From Halosimplex carlsbadense 2-9-1 (GTDB lineage Archaea > Halobacteriota > Halobacteria > Halobacteriales > Haloarculaceae), in contig NZ_AOIU01000048.1 of assembly GCF_000337455.1 (NCBI RefSeq), positions 28,469 to 92,468 on the forward strand: DNA of 64,000 nt, given 5' to 3'. Every line of letters begins with the position of its first letter. Positions within the stretch are counted from its first letter, which is position 1. Position numbers and translations under genes: made by a program. Positions 25,545 to 33,838 of the stretch are shown here, one piece after another. The notes beneath the pieces are model-generated. The model searched no databases and was not told the origin of the DNA. It saw nothing but the letters and a program-made list of their open reading frames with translations.

Positions 25545-26189
25545 ATGAGCACTATCGTGAAAGCCACGCTGCCGGCCGAGGAGTTCGCGCTCGCGGAGAC
25601 CTTCGAGGCGGTTCCGGAGGTGGAGTTCGACGCGGTGCGGCTGGTCACGCACGGCACCGACCGGGTGGTCCCGCTGTTGTGGGCGACCGACGCCGACTCG
25701 ACGGCAGTCGCGGAGGCCCTCGAAGCCGACGAGTCGGCGGACGAGGTGGCGCTGGTCTCCCGGCGCAACCACGACTCGCTGTTCCGGATGCGCTGGACGG
25801 CCCAGGTCCGGTTCGTCACCCACGTCCTCGTCGAGGAGGACGGGGCCATCGTCAGCGCGCGCGGGACGAGCGACGGCTGGACGTTCCGCGTCCTCTTCCC
25901 GGAGCACGACGCCGTCTCCTCGACCTACGCCGCCTGCGAGGACCAGGACATCGCCATCGACGTGACCCAGATCTACCACCTCGACGATGCGCCCTCACTC
26001 GGCGGCTTCCACCTCACTGACGAGCAGTTCAAGACCGTCCGGACGGCGCTCGAACGGGGGTACTACAAGGTGCCCCGCGAGACGACGCTGGAGGGGCTGG
26101 CCGACGAACTGGACGTGTCCCACCAGGCGCTCTCCGAGCGGCTCCGCCGGGGCCACCTCGCCCTCATCGAGAACGTCGTCGGCCCGTAG
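25545..26189 (+). CDS. Bat-type helix-turn-helix regulator, paralogue 1
   Basis: This 214-residue protein begins MSTIVKATLPAEEFALAETF. The N-terminal two thirds form the sensor-like domain of the bacterioopsin-activator family, and the C-terminal quarter is the Bat-type HTH: DEQFKTVRTALERGYYKVPRE and LEGLADELDVSHQALSERLRRGH. Members regulate transcription in haloarchaea, often in response to oxygen, light or nutrients. A closely related paralogue lies at 35351-36049; the two share the start, the domain order and the SHQALSERLRR recognition helix. The ATG at 25545 is 19 codons inside a longer frame whose upstream codons are not coding-like. Confidence 0.88.
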   Translation: MSTIVKATLPAEEFALAETFEAVPEVEFDAVRLVTHGTDRVVPLLWATDADSTAVAEALEADESADEVALVSRRNHDSLFRMRWTAQVRFVTHVLVEEDGAIVSARGTSDGWTFRVLFPEHDAVSSTYAACEDQDIAIDVTQIYHLDDAPSLGGFHLTDEQFKTVRTALERGYYKVPRETTLEGLADELDVSHQALSERLRRGHLALIENVVGP

Positions 26190-26225
26190 CCGCGGGCGCC
26201 TGACCCGAAAGCGCCGGGTGCGGAC

Positions 26226-26684
26226 TCACTCGTCCGAGGCAGGGGACGCGGTCGACTCGTCGGCCGCCGCGGCGCCGGCGTTGGGCTCTCCGGGCACGTG
26301 TTCGGTCCGCCCGTGGTCCGTTCGACCGTGGTCGTCCCCCTCGTTTTCGAACTCCGACCAGGTGGACTGCTCGGTGTCCGAGCGGCGCTTCCGGAGGAGG
26401 TACGCGGCGCCGGCCACTGCCGCGACGCCCGCGAGGACCGGGCCGATCTTCGACCCGCCGGAATCGTCGCCGTCGCGGTCGTCGGGCTCCGAGTTCTCGG
26501 TCGCGCGGTCGAGTGAGGGCGCCGACGCGTCGCCCTCGTCGGACCGAACGGCCACCGCCTCCGCTTCGAGGGCTTCCCTGACGGCGTCTTTGACCGGTTC
26601 GCGCACCAGTTCGGCGACGACGTAGCGCGCCCCGTCGGTCATCGCTTCTCGCTTCGAGCTCGCGGCTGACTGCTCTGTCGCCAT
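26226..26684 (-). CDS. Hypothetical acidic protein with one membrane helix
   Basis: This 152-residue protein has a helical N-terminus (about 15-50) with REPVKDAVREALEAEAV, an acidic disordered region, one membrane segment (GPVLAGVAAVAGAAYLLRKRR, about 82-102) and a disordered acidic tail. Positive residues directly after the helix suggest that the C-terminus is inside the cell. I do not recognise a family. It ends facing the end of the Bat-like regulator gene and stands alone. Codon bias is good, so the gene is probably real. Confidence 0.55.
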   Translation of the reverse strand: MATEQSAASSKREAMTDGARYVVAELVREPVKDAVREALEAEAVAVRSDEGDASAPSLDRATENSEPDDRDGDDSGGSKIGPVLAGVAAVAGAAYLLRKRRSDTEQSTWSEFENEGDDHGRTDHGRTEHVPGEPNAGAAAADESTASPASDE

Positions 26685-27026
26685 GCGTTCCCGCCGAGTA
26701 CCGCGGCGCCCGATACCGTTCGGCTTGCAGATACAGGGGGCGAAACCGACCCCGGTCTCGCCGCGGTCCCGGCCCGGGGACTCGACGGGTCGCCGCCGCG
26801 CCGGGCGAGGTCGCGGACGCGACGACGGACCCGACTGCGGCCCGCCGTCGGTAACGCGGTCGTACCGCCGGTAACAGTCTCTTATCCGCGGTCAGACCGG
26901 CGGCGCGAACCCGGCCGAAAGAGCCCCTCGACGCCTCCCCGTCCCCGATTTGGCACCGTATACCGGGAACTCCCGGAGGAGAAAGGCTTTTAGTAATCGA
27001 TGGGTAATGTGAGTCCGTCACAACCA
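26685..27026. other. Gene-free spacer with HalOD1 promoter
   Basis: About 340 bases without supported genes. Only the last part has a recognisable element: TTTTAGTAAT at 26988-26997, likely the TATA box for the HalOD1 gene, since it would place transcription near 27015-27025. Confidence 0.4.
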
Positions 27027-27395
27027 ATGTATCGCAACCAATCGTACGTCGAACCGACCGCCCAGCGCGGGCAGCAGGTCGGTGACACGGGGACGTACTA
27101 CGTCAAACACGACTTCGGGGGGACCGCGGAGCTGACGACGACGCTTGCACACGCAATCTCGGACGTGACCGGCGTCGACGTGACCGACACGGGCTTCACC
27201 CTCAACGACCACGTCGACCCTGAGGCGCTCGACGAGCTGTTCAAACCCAGGGACGACGGAACGCCTCGAATCGACGGGCATCTCTCTTTCGCGATCTGGG
27301 GGTATCAGGTGACCGTCTACAGCGACGGGCAGATCGCCATCGCCCCGCCGAACCAGCCGCCCCGGGCCCAGCAGGGTCCCGGCCACCAGCGGTAG
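27027..27395 (+). CDS. HalOD1 domain protein
   Basis: This protein of about 122 residues begins MYRNQSYVEPTAQ. The HalOD1 output domain occupies about residues 15-95, with YVKHDFGGTAELTTTLAHAISDVTG at its start and LSFAIWGYQVTVYSDGQIAI at its end, the pattern that marks this family in haloarchaea. HalOD1 domains are usually C-terminal output modules of two-component-like proteins; free-standing ones such as this may be partners of receptor proteins. A Gln/Pro-rich tail follows (NQPPRAQQGPGHQR). An ATG at 27000 would add nine residues, but the TATA box position favours 27027. A second free-standing HalOD1 protein is at 29861-30136. Confidence 0.75.
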   Translation: MYRNQSYVEPTAQRGQQVGDTGTYYVKHDFGGTAELTTTLAHAISDVTGVDVTDTGFTLNDHVDPEALDELFKPRDDGTPRIDGHLSFAIWGYQVTVYSDGQIAIAPPNQPPRAQQGPGHQR

Positions 27396-27684
27396 CGGCG
27401 GGCTTGTCCGGCGGTTTCGGGTCTCAGGTGTCACTTACCCCGCGGCTCCGGCCGATCGCGTCTGCTCGGGCTCCCGTTCGTTTCGTCGGTCGCGTCGCTC
27501 GGAACGATCCCGTTTCCGGCGCGTAGCCGCGCCGAAACCCGGCGCGTTCGCTGAACGGTGCGGCCGATTTATGGGCGGCCCGCGGGTCGGCCCGAGTGCG
27601 ACGACGGCACTCGCGGGTCCCGTTGCGGCTTCGAGTCCCCGAGCGCGCCGTCGGCACCACTCGCGGACGACAGTACGTTCATCC

Positions 27685-28722
27685 ATGAGCCAGACAGACC
27701 AACTCGTCAGTAAAGCGATCGAACTCCAGCGAAACACACTCGAAAACAGCCAGCGGGCGATGGAACAGGCGGTCGAGCTCCCGCTCCAGCAGTCGGTCGC
27801 GCTCCAGCGCAACGCCGCTCAGCTCGTCCTCGACGGGCTGGAGATGGGCAACTGGCTGGGCACACAGAGCGTCGAGTTCACCCGGGACGCGATGGACTCG
27901 TACCTCGACGCCGTCGAGAGCGCCGCTCGCGACACCTCGGAGCTGACCGAACGGGGTATCCAGCGGGCGGAGATGGCCGGCGAACGCGGGCTCGAATCCA
28001 CCCAGCGGTTCGCCTCGGGGTTCGCCGGCGATGGACCCGGGCCGCGGACCGATGCGTCGGGAGCCGGGGCACCGCCCGGGTACCGGACACCGGCGGAAGC
28101 GGTCGCGGCGTCGGCCCCGCAGGGAGCTCCGAATCCGGAACCGCCCGCGACGGACGGCCAGCAGACGGGCTACGCGACGCCGGCCGCCCGGTCGCAGATG
28201 GCACCGGCCCGGTCCTCCCAGCCTCAGCAACAGCGAGCCCAGGCGACCCCCCCACAGGGGATGTCGATGCCAGCGTCGCCTTCGCAGCAGGCGCCACCCC
28301 AGCAGGCTCCGATGCAGGCGCCACCCCAGCAGGCTCCAATGCAAGCGCCACCCCAGCAGGCTCCAATGCAAGCGCCACCCCAGCAGGCTCCGATGCAGGC
28401 GCCGCCCCAACAGATCTCCCCACAGGCTTCGCCCCAACAGCAGGCGCCACCGGGCCAGCCCCCGTCCGGTCAGATACAGGCCCAGTCGATGCCGGCCCAG
28501 CAGGGACCGACGGGACCCCCGTCTCAGGGACCGACTCCGGTCGGACAGCGGACACGGCGGCCGCAGACGCCGTCGAAGACGGGTCAGACGTCGACCAGCG
28601 ACGGCCCGGTCGCCGAAGGGGCGGCCGGCAGACCGACGCCCGATAGCAAGCCGTCGGCAGGGCAGCCCGCGGCCGCCGGCGAGAGCGAGCGGGAGGCGGA
28701 GACGCCGGCCGACAACGCCTGA
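27685..28722 (+). CDS. Phasin-like protein with Gln/Pro-rich repeat tail
   Basis: The 345-residue protein has a helical N-terminal domain (about 1-115). Its start, MSQTDQLVSKAIELQRNTL, and the ELPLQQSVALQRNAAQLVLDGLEM and EFTRDAMDSYLDAVESAARD stretches have the amphipathic helical look of phasins that coat polyhydroxyalkanoate granules. The remaining 230 residues are disordered and rich in Gln, Pro, Ala and Met. A perfect 27-base repeat at 28291-28398 encodes four APPQQAPMQ units, followed by a partial fifth. Acidic residues are rare in the tail. No PHA synthase is in the window, so a granule or surface-coating function is an inference. The ATG at 27685 is chosen since codons upstream are not coding-like. 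Confidence 0.7.
   Translation: MSQTDQLVSKAIELQRNTLENSQRAMEQAVELPLQQSVALQRNAAQLVLDGLEMGNWLGTQSVEFTRDAMDSYLDAVESAARDTSELTERGIQRAEMAGERGLESTQRFASGFAGDGPGPRTDASGAGAPPGYRTPAEAVAASAPQGAPNPEPPATDGQQTGYATPAARSQMAPARSSQPQQQRAQATPPQGMSMPASPSQQAPPQQAPMQAPPQQAPMQAPPQQAPMQAPPQQAPMQAPPQQISPQASPQQQAPPGQPPSGQIQAQSMPAQQGPTGPPSQGPTPVGQRTRRPQTPSKTGQTSTSDGPVAEGAAGRPTPDSKPSAGQPAAAGESEREAETPADNA
28291..28413 (+). repeat. 27-bp tandem repeat inside the phasin-like gene
   Basis: Four near-identical 27-base units at 28291-28398 encode APPQQAPMQ each, and a diverged partial fifth reaches 28413. Substitutions between units are at third positions only. This is a coding microduplication whose copy number may vary between strains. 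Confidence 0.85.
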
Positions 28723-28883
28723 CGCCACCGTGCCGTCCGCGGCGGCCTCGCCCGCGACGGCGAGTCCGGTCGGTCGCCGCGCGGGGTCCGTGCGGGGTAA
28801 CCCGACGATACCCGCCGCCGGCTGGTCTGCTAGCTCGCCGATACTTATCCGACGCGCGGGCCAAGCGCCGGTGGTGTTTCACG

Positions 28884-29246
28884 ATGCAAGTTGTCTGTAA
28901 GGACGGCACGGCGATCCAGTGTAGCGACTTCGAGGCGATCGATTCGGGCGTCCTGCTGTATCAGGAGTCCGGTCGCCGCGAGACACGCGGCGAGGACGAG
29001 GAGGAAGACGAGGAGGAGCGCCGCGCCACGGGGTTCGTCCCGATCACCGAACTGCGGTTCGTCGTCCCGGACGAGATGCTCGGGACAGTGGGGCGGGGTC
29101 AGCGGACGCCCGCGCCCGAGTCCGGCCGCGGCGGCGCGCCGCCGGGCGCCCCGACCGGTCCGGGCGGACAGATGGCCCAGCAACAGCAGGCCCAGCAGTT
29201 CCCCGGCGGTCCCTCGCGTGCCCCCTACGACACCGGCGGTCAGTAG
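28884..29246 (+). CDS. Hypothetical haloarchaeal protein with Gln/Gly-rich tail
   Basis: This 120-residue protein begins MQVVCKDGTAIQCSDFEAIDSGVLLY. It has a small beta-rich N-terminal domain (about 1-65, with GFVPITELRFVVPDEML at its end), an acidic loop (EDEEEDEEE) inside it, and a Gly/Pro/Gln-rich tail of about 50 residues. The core looks like a haloarchaeal small-domain family I cannot name. Two cysteines in the first 13 residues may bind metal or form a disulfide. The tail resembles that of the phasin-like protein just upstream (160-base gap), so the two may be functionally linked. Confidence 0.6.
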   Translation: MQVVCKDGTAIQCSDFEAIDSGVLLYQESGRRETRGEDEEEDEEERRATGFVPITELRFVVPDEMLGTVGRGQRTPAPESGRGGAPPGAPTGPGGQMAQQQQAQQFPGGPSRAPYDTGGQ

Positions 29247-29455
29247 CGCGGCCACCTCGACCCGGAATCACAGGTCCGCTCTCGTACCCGTTCCGCCTTT
29301 TGCCGACACCGACCGAACAGCGGCGGCAGTACACCGACCCCCTAGAGATGTTCGTCCGTCGGGACAGCATCCTCGACAGCCGCCGCTGTCGGGCGTTTGC
29401 GGTCGCCAGAACGGTGTCGACAGAACGGCGTCGAGCGTCGCGGCTGGCCGGTCGA

Positions 29456-29794
29456 TCAGTCCTCCGTCCAGTACATCAGGGCCTCCTTCTCGGAGTCGCA
29501 GTTCGGACACCGGTCGGGTAGCCCCTCGTCGATCTCGCCCATCTCGCCGCAGACGGTACAGCGCCACATCAGCTCCGCCTCGCCGAAGGAGTGGCCCGAG
29601 CGGGCGTGCTCGACGCTGAGCCCCTCGACGCCCTCGCGGGTCGTGACGAAGACGCCGCCCTCTTCCATCCCGCGGACGGTTCCGACCGCCTCGCCGTCCT
29701 CGTCGTAGAGGGTCTGACCGAACGTCAGCGACGTGGCTTCCTCGGTGGCTTCGCCGTCCGATTCCTCCGCCGGCGTCTCGCCTCGTCCGCTCAT
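29456..29794 (-). CDS. Rubredoxin-like zinc/iron-binding protein (DUF7130-like)
   Basis: This 112-residue protein has an acidic N-terminus (about 20 residues) and a small beta domain with FGQTLYDEDGEAVGTVRGMEEGGVFV. The C-terminus has two CxxC pairs, CTVCGEMG and CPNCDSE, about 20 residues apart in a rubredoxin-like fold. This architecture fits the haloarchaeal DUF7130 rubredoxin-like family. It could bind iron and carry electrons or simply bind zinc; the sequence does not decide. The ATG at 29794 (MSGRGETP) is chosen over one 15 codons upstream. Confidence 0.78.
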   Translation of the reverse strand: MSGRGETPAEESDGEATEEATSLTFGQTLYDEDGEAVGTVRGMEEGGVFVTTREGVEGLSVEHARSGHSFGEAELMWRCTVCGEMGEIDEGLPDRCPNCDSEKEALMYWTED

Positions 29795-29860
29795 ACGTTC
29801 CGTTGGAGTCCCGCGTGGAAAACTCTGTTTGCGGGCCACTCACGTCGGCCCCACTCGCCG

Positions 29861-30136
29861 TCAGCCCACCGCGAGAAACCGCGCGCTCCCGTCTTGGTCG
29901 ACGGTGATCCGGTAGCCCTCGAAGGTGAACTCGACCTGGACCTGCGCGTCCCTGGCGGGCGGTGTCGAGAACAGGTGGTCGATCATGTGGTCGACCTGGT
30001 CGTACATCGTCGACAGGTCGCTGGTGTCCGCTCCCCGAAGGTCCGCGACCGCTTCTGCCACCGCGATCGCAGGGTCGTCCCGGTCGGTGTCGAACTCTCG
30101 GTGGACGATCCGGTCGCCGTCTGGGGCCTCTGCCAT
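29861..30136 (-). CDS. HalOD1 domain protein, second copy
   Basis: This protein of about 91 residues begins MAEAPDGDRIV. It is almost entirely a HalOD1 domain, with IVHREFDTDRDDPAIAVAEAVADLRG early and VQVEFTFEGYRITVDQDGSARFLAV at the end. A TTG nine codons upstream is an alternative start but less likely than the ATG at 30136. The protein stands between the rubredoxin-like and F420 oxidoreductase genes, all on the minus strand. A partner receiver protein is not visible in the window. Confidence 0.72.
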   Translation of the reverse strand: MAEAPDGDRIVHREFDTDRDDPAIAVAEAVADLRGADTSDLSTMYDQVDHMIDHLFSTPPARDAQVQVEFTFEGYRITVDQDGSARFLAVG

Positions 30137-30209
30137 GGCCGGAGTCTGTTCCCCCTCGCTCAAGTTTGTTCTTCCCGTTCGGTTGCGGAACGGTCAGCGA
30201 GCCCGCCCG

Positions 30210-31160
30210 CTACCCGAACGAGGGCAGTATCTCGGACTCGTAGAACTCGAAGAAGTCGGTCTGGTCGGGCCCGACTTGGTGGACGTAGACGTGGTCGAAG
30301 CCGGCGTCGACGAACGCCTCGATCGCCTCGACGTGGTCGTCGGCGTCGGGCCCGCAGACGACCTCCTCGGCGATCACCTCCTCGTCGACGCGTCCGAGCG
30401 CGCCCTCGATGTCCTTCGGCGTGCGCAGCTCCCAGTTGACCGAGCCGGGGCTGGCGCCGTTGGGCCAGTGTTCGAGCGCCGTCTCGCGAGCTTCGGCCTC
30501 ACTTTCGGCGTAACAGACGGTCAACTGGCCGTAGCGCGGTCCCTCGCCGCGCTCGCGGAACCGGTCGACGAACTCCGCGACGGGCGCCGTGCTGACGAGG
30601 CCGTCGCCGATCTCCCCGGCCATCGCGGCCGACTTCGGACCGGTCCCGGAGACGAAGATCGGCGGGGACTCGTCCGGCAGTGTGAACAGCCTCGCGTCCT
30701 CGACGGTGACGTGGTCGCCGCGGTCGGTGACGTGTTCGCCCCGCCAGAGTTCGCGGATCACCTCGACGCTCTCCTCCAGTCGCTCGGCGCGCACGTCGAA
30801 CGGCGGCCATCGCTCGCCCGTGACGTGCTCGTTGAGGTTCTCGCCGGTACCGACGCCGAGGAAGAAGCGGCCGTCGAACATGTCGGCGACGGTCGCACCG
30901 GCCTGAGCGACGACCGCCGGGTGGTAGCGCTGGAACGGACAGGTGACCCCGGTCCCGACCCGCAGGTCGTCGGTCTCCCGGGCGACGGCGCCGAGGACGC
31001 TCCAGGCGAACGGCGCTTCGTCCTGGCGTTCGACCCAGGGGTGGTAGTGGTCCGATATGAGCGCGTGCTCGAAGCCGGCGGCTTCGGCGCCGACGGCGTG
31101 GTCGACGAGGTCGTCGGGCGGGTGTTCCTCGCTCGACAGCGTGTACCCCAACTCAACCAC
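30210..31160 (-). CDS. LLM-class F420-dependent oxidoreductase
   Basis: This 316-residue protein has the luciferase-like TIM-barrel pattern of coenzyme-F420 oxidoreductases. MVELGYTLSSEEHPPDDL opens it and is followed by the ISDHYHPW stretch. Later motifs are FFLGVGTGENLNEHV and PIFVSGTGPKSAAMAGEIGDGLV, typical of the TIGR03557/FGD-like subgroup. Halobacteria contain F420, so a reductase or dehydrogenase role on an unknown substrate is likely. The start is a GTG at 31160, with good codon bias from there. It is a single gene, with Dps further right and the HalOD1 gene left. Confidence 0.85.
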   Translation of the reverse strand: MVELGYTLSSEEHPPDDLVDHAVGAEAAGFEHALISDHYHPWVERQDEAPFAWSVLGAVARETDDLRVGTGVTCPFQRYHPAVVAQAGATVADMFDGRFFLGVGTGENLNEHVTGERWPPFDVRAERLEESVEVIRELWRGEHVTDRGDHVTVEDARLFTLPDESPPIFVSGTGPKSAAMAGEIGDGLVSTAPVAEFVDRFRERGEGPRYGQLTVCYAESEAEARETALEHWPNGASPGSVNWELRTPKDIEGALGRVDEEVIAEEVVCGPDADDHVEAIEAFVDAGFDHVYVHQVGPDQTDFFEFYESEILPSFG

Positions 31161-31363
31161 GGCGCTGTCCCTCCGGGGTCGGTCGGGTGGCTCGCGTGCG
31201 ATACGGTCGTCGGCGGTGAGAACTTGTATTCATCGGTGACGTGGTGTTCGCTGACGAAGTGAGCGGCCGGAGCGCGCCGCGCGGCGGACGAGCGGCGTCG
31301 TCCGAACGCTCGAACGGCGGGCGGGCCGAGGCGGTCGCGTCGAGCCCGAACGCCCGTCCGCGG

Positions 31364-32065
31364 TTACTGGCTGCCGGCCTGGGAGTTCCCCGATAGGGCG
31401 GCGAACTGTGGGGACTGACCGCCTGCGGCGGCCGGCCGGCTCTGCAGGTGGGCTTCGAGGAACCACAGCGACTTGGCGACCACCCGCGAGACCTCGTTGA
31501 CGAGGTCGGCGGTGTCGAGGTCGTTCTGCGCCGTGACGAGTTCCAGTTGCTCGTAGAGGTTCGCGTCGAGGATAGCTAGCCGGTCGGCCAGCTCGGAAAC
31601 CAGTGCCATCCCCTCGACGGTCTCGCGGGGGAGCTGAGGGATCGTCGTGTTCGCCGCGACCTCGCGGGCCGTCCCCGGCGGGCGGCCGCCGAGCGCGCTG
31701 GCTCGCTCGGCCACCTCGTCGATGTACTCGTCGAACTCCTCGATCAGGTCCTCGAACAGCTCGTGGAGCTGGTAGAACTCCTGGCCCTTCACGTTCCAGT
31801 GGGCCGACTTGAGCTGCATGGTGACCGCCGAGAGGTCGGCGAGCGTCTGGTTGAGGACGGCGATGCTCGACGCCCTGACCGACTCGGGGAGGTAGCTCCG
31901 TGTCGGGAACAGCCGGTCGACCGGAGCGGTCGGGGCGCCCTGTCCCGCCTGTCCGCCCTCCATCCGTCCGCCTCCAATCGCTCCGGTCCCCGTCTGTCCG
32001 GTCTCGATCTGGCTGCGCTGTCCCGACGGCTGCTGGTTCGCGCCGGACTCGTAGCGTTGACTCAT
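31364..32065 (-). CDS. dps: Dps-family ferritin with Gln/Gly-rich N-terminus
   Basis: This 233-residue protein has a low-complexity N-terminus (residues 1-48, rich in Gln, Gly and Ser), then a Dps four-helix domain. The intersubunit ferroxidase site has the exact E. coli Dps spacing: H89, H101, D116 and E120 (gaps of 12, 15 and 4). The core helix HWNVKGQEFYQLHELFEDL shows this pattern. A short Gln/Ser-rich tail ends the protein. Dps oxidises and stores iron in a 12-mer and can bind DNA, protecting against peroxide. The N-terminal tail is neither acidic nor Lys-rich, unlike typical DNA-binding tails. The ATG at 32065 begins MSQRYESGANQQ. Confidence 0.9.
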   Translation of the reverse strand: MSQRYESGANQQPSGQRSQIETGQTGTGAIGGGRMEGGQAGQGAPTAPVDRLFPTRSYLPESVRASSIAVLNQTLADLSAVTMQLKSAHWNVKGQEFYQLHELFEDLIEEFDEYIDEVAERASALGGRPPGTAREVAANTTIPQLPRETVEGMALVSELADRLAILDANLYEQLELVTAQNDLDTADLVNEVSRVVAKSLWFLEAHLQSRPAAAGGQSPQFAALSGNSQAGSQ

Positions 32066-32227
32066 GGCTTGGCTCCGGGCGGCGGTTTGCGGGGTGGCCG
32101 CATCAAGATTGACCGTGGATACGCAAGTCGGCTCTCCTCGAAGCCGCCCGCCCCGAAGCCGACCGCATCGAAGACCACGGGGCCGCGGCGGCGACCGGCA
32201 CCGAAGCGCCCTGACGACCCCGACGAG

Positions 32228-32467
32228 TCACAGCTCCGTTTCGAGCCGGATCTCCTCGTCGCCGACCCCGTCGACGAGTTCGCGCTGGAGCGGGAACGCC
32301 TCCTTGCCGTGGTCTTCGAGCCCGACCTTCGCCGCGACCGTCTCCGCGACCCCCGGGTTGGGGTCGACGAACGCGGTCCCGTTCTCGTGGTCGACGATCT
32401 TCCCGACCCGCTCGCCGTCGTGGACGACCGGCTTGCCCACGTCCGACTCGGTGACCCGGTCGCGCAT
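32228..32467 (-). CDS. PRC-barrel-like small protein, second copy
   Basis: This 79-residue acidic protein has the same pattern as the one at 16715: DVGKPVVHDGERVGKIVDHENGTAFVDPNPG and a C-terminal DEEIRLETEL. It starts two bases past the stop of the DUF5789 gene (ATG at 32467; a GTG at 32473 overlaps the stop), so the pair is probably co-transcribed. Function is not known. Alternating basic and acidic residues in the strands suggest a barrel surface that binds protein. Confidence 0.75.
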   Translation of the reverse strand: MRDRVTESDVGKPVVHDGERVGKIVDHENGTAFVDPNPGVAETVAAKVGLEDHGKEAFPLQRELVDGVGDEEIRLETEL

Positions 32468-32469
32468 CG

Positions 32470-32913
32470 TCACTCCTGGCCTCCAGCGTCGCCGCCGGGG
32501 TCGGCCCGCGGGTCGGCCGGGGTCGTCCCCTCGCGGCGGACGCCGCCGTCGCGCTCGTCGTCGTCGAGCGAGCCGAGCGCCCGCTCGTCGTTGTACTCCT
32601 CCGGACCGGCGGCCTCGCCGGTCAGTTCGTTGTAGATCGCTTCGCGAGCTTCCGCGGCCGAGTCGAAACGCTCGTCGACGAGACGGTCGAACACGGAGCC
32701 GAGCGACTCCGTCTCGTTGGCCATGTCGATCCGCTGGTCGCCGTACTCGACGGCCAGCTCCTCCGATGTGGTCGGGTACTTCGCTTCCCCGAGCATGTCG
32801 CCGACGCGACCGAGTTCGTCCTCGACTATCTCGTCGCGCTCGCGGCGTCGTTCGACCGCGCTCTCCTGGACTCGCTCCGGGTCGGGGTCGTACGAATCGC
32901 CGTCGTCTGACAT
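32470..32913 (-). CDS. DUF5789 family protein
   Basis: This 147-residue acidic protein has an N-terminal helical part and a middle block, YPTTSEELAVEYGDQRIDMANETESLGSVFDRL, which with DERFDSAAEAREAIYNELTG is the signature of the haloarchaeal family DUF5789. A disordered Asp/Gly-rich tail follows. The tail ends next to the PRC-barrel gene, with which it is co-transcribed. These small proteins have no known biochemical role. The ATG at 32913 (MSDDGDSYDPDPE) gives normal length and is 150 bases from the divergent uracil-DNA glycosylase start. Confidence 0.82.
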   Translation of the reverse strand: MSDDGDSYDPDPERVQESAVERRRERDEIVEDELGRVGDMLGEAKYPTTSEELAVEYGDQRIDMANETESLGSVFDRLVDERFDSAAEAREAIYNELTGEAAGPEEYNDERALGSLDDDERDGGVRREGTTPADPRADPGGDAGGQE

Positions 32914-33063
32914 CGGGGGACGTAGCCGGGCGACGCGGAAAGGTCTGGTCCCGGGACTCGCCACGGTGCGATGGGGCGCTCCGCGAGGTCGGCGCCGCTC
33001 GGGACGCCGCCTCCCAGCCATCGCCGGCGAAAGCCCGTTCACCGTCCGCGCCCGATCGCCGTC

Positions 33064-33618
33064 GTGTCCGCGCTCGACTTCGAGGAGGCGTTCGCCGACG
33101 AACTCGCCGCGGTCCCCGAGGAGTTCGTCGACGAGGAGCGGTTCGTCCCCGCCGCGGGACCGCTCGACGCCGAAATCGTCTTCGTCGGCGAGGCGCCCGG
33201 CGCCACGGAGGTCGCGGAGGGTCGGCCGTTCGTCGGACGCGCCGGCGGCCGCCTCGACAGCCTGCTGGAGACGACCGGGATCGACCGCGAGACGATCTAC
33301 GTGACGAACCTCGTGAAGGCCCGTCCGCCGGAGAACCGCGACCCGACGGCCGACGAGCGCCGCGCCTGGAAACCGCTCCTGGACGCGGAGCTGGACCGCG
33401 TCGACCCGGCGGTCGTCGTGACGCTCGGTGCGGTCGCGAGCGGCGCCGTCCTCGACACCGACGAACCCGTGGGAGACCTGCGCGACGAGACCTACGAGGT
33501 CGACGGCCAGCCGGTCCTCCCGACGTACCACCCCGCGGCGACGTTCTACGACGACGGCGTGGGACCGATGCTCGAACGCGACCTGCGGGTGGCCCGGGAG
33601 ATCGCCGAGGAGGCGTGA
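33064..33618 (+). CDS. Family-4-like uracil-DNA glycosylase without Fe-S cysteines
   Basis: This 184-residue protein has the family-4 glycosylase fold: GEAPGATE at residues 42-49 (water-activating motif 1), GRPFVGRAG right after, TNLVKARPPENR (81-92) and the second motif HPAA at 156-159. The family normally has four cysteines that bind a 4Fe-4S cluster (for example VKCRPP and EIxxCxPFL). Here those positions read VKARPP and ERRAWKPLL, and no cysteine is present in the whole protein. The enzyme may have lost the cluster, as is known for some relatives, or act on other lesions. The GTG at 33064 is used since no ATG matches; an upstream GTG/ATG would add a basic leader. Confidence 0.85.
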   Translation: MSALDFEEAFADELAAVPEEFVDEERFVPAAGPLDAEIVFVGEAPGATEVAEGRPFVGRAGGRLDSLLETTGIDRETIYVTNLVKARPPENRDPTADERRAWKPLLDAELDRVDPAVVVTLGAVASGAVLDTDEPVGDLRDETYEVDGQPVLPTYHPAATFYDDGVGPMLERDLRVAREIAEEA

Positions 33619-33636
33619 GCGCGAACCGGCGCCCGG

Positions 33637-33807
33637 TCAGCGGCCGCGGTCGCTACCGACGCCGGTCAGTCGGTCGATCAGCAGGTACAGGAGGATGAAC
33701 GGCACCAACGGGAGTACGGCGATCGCGATCGTCGCCCCGATGAGGTAGCCGATGATAGCCATCTCGCCGTTCGGGTGCAGACCGCGCATCTGTGAGACTG
33801 TGTCCAT
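33637..33807 (-). CDS. Small membrane protein (DUF7535-like)
   Basis: This 56-residue protein begins MDTVSQMRGLHPNGEMAIIGYLIGATI, with one to two membrane helices and a short charged tail. The HPNGEM-then-GYLI arrangement resembles small haloarchaeal membrane proteins of the DUF7535 kind. It sits 32 bases from the end of the CBS-HPF gene and could be co-transcribed with the glycosylase terminator region only by chance. Function unknown. Confidence 0.55.
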   Translation of the reverse strand: MDTVSQMRGLHPNGEMAIIGYLIGATIAIAVLPLVPFILLYLLIDRLTGVGSDRGR

Positions 33808-33838
33808 GGGTGAGTAGTGAGTGTGTGATCGCCGGCCG

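Noticed and set aside
28291-28413. Possible CRISPR-like array from regular 27-base spacing
   Set aside because: The units are contiguous without spacers, in frame and translated as APPQQAPMQ, so they are a coding tandem repeat.
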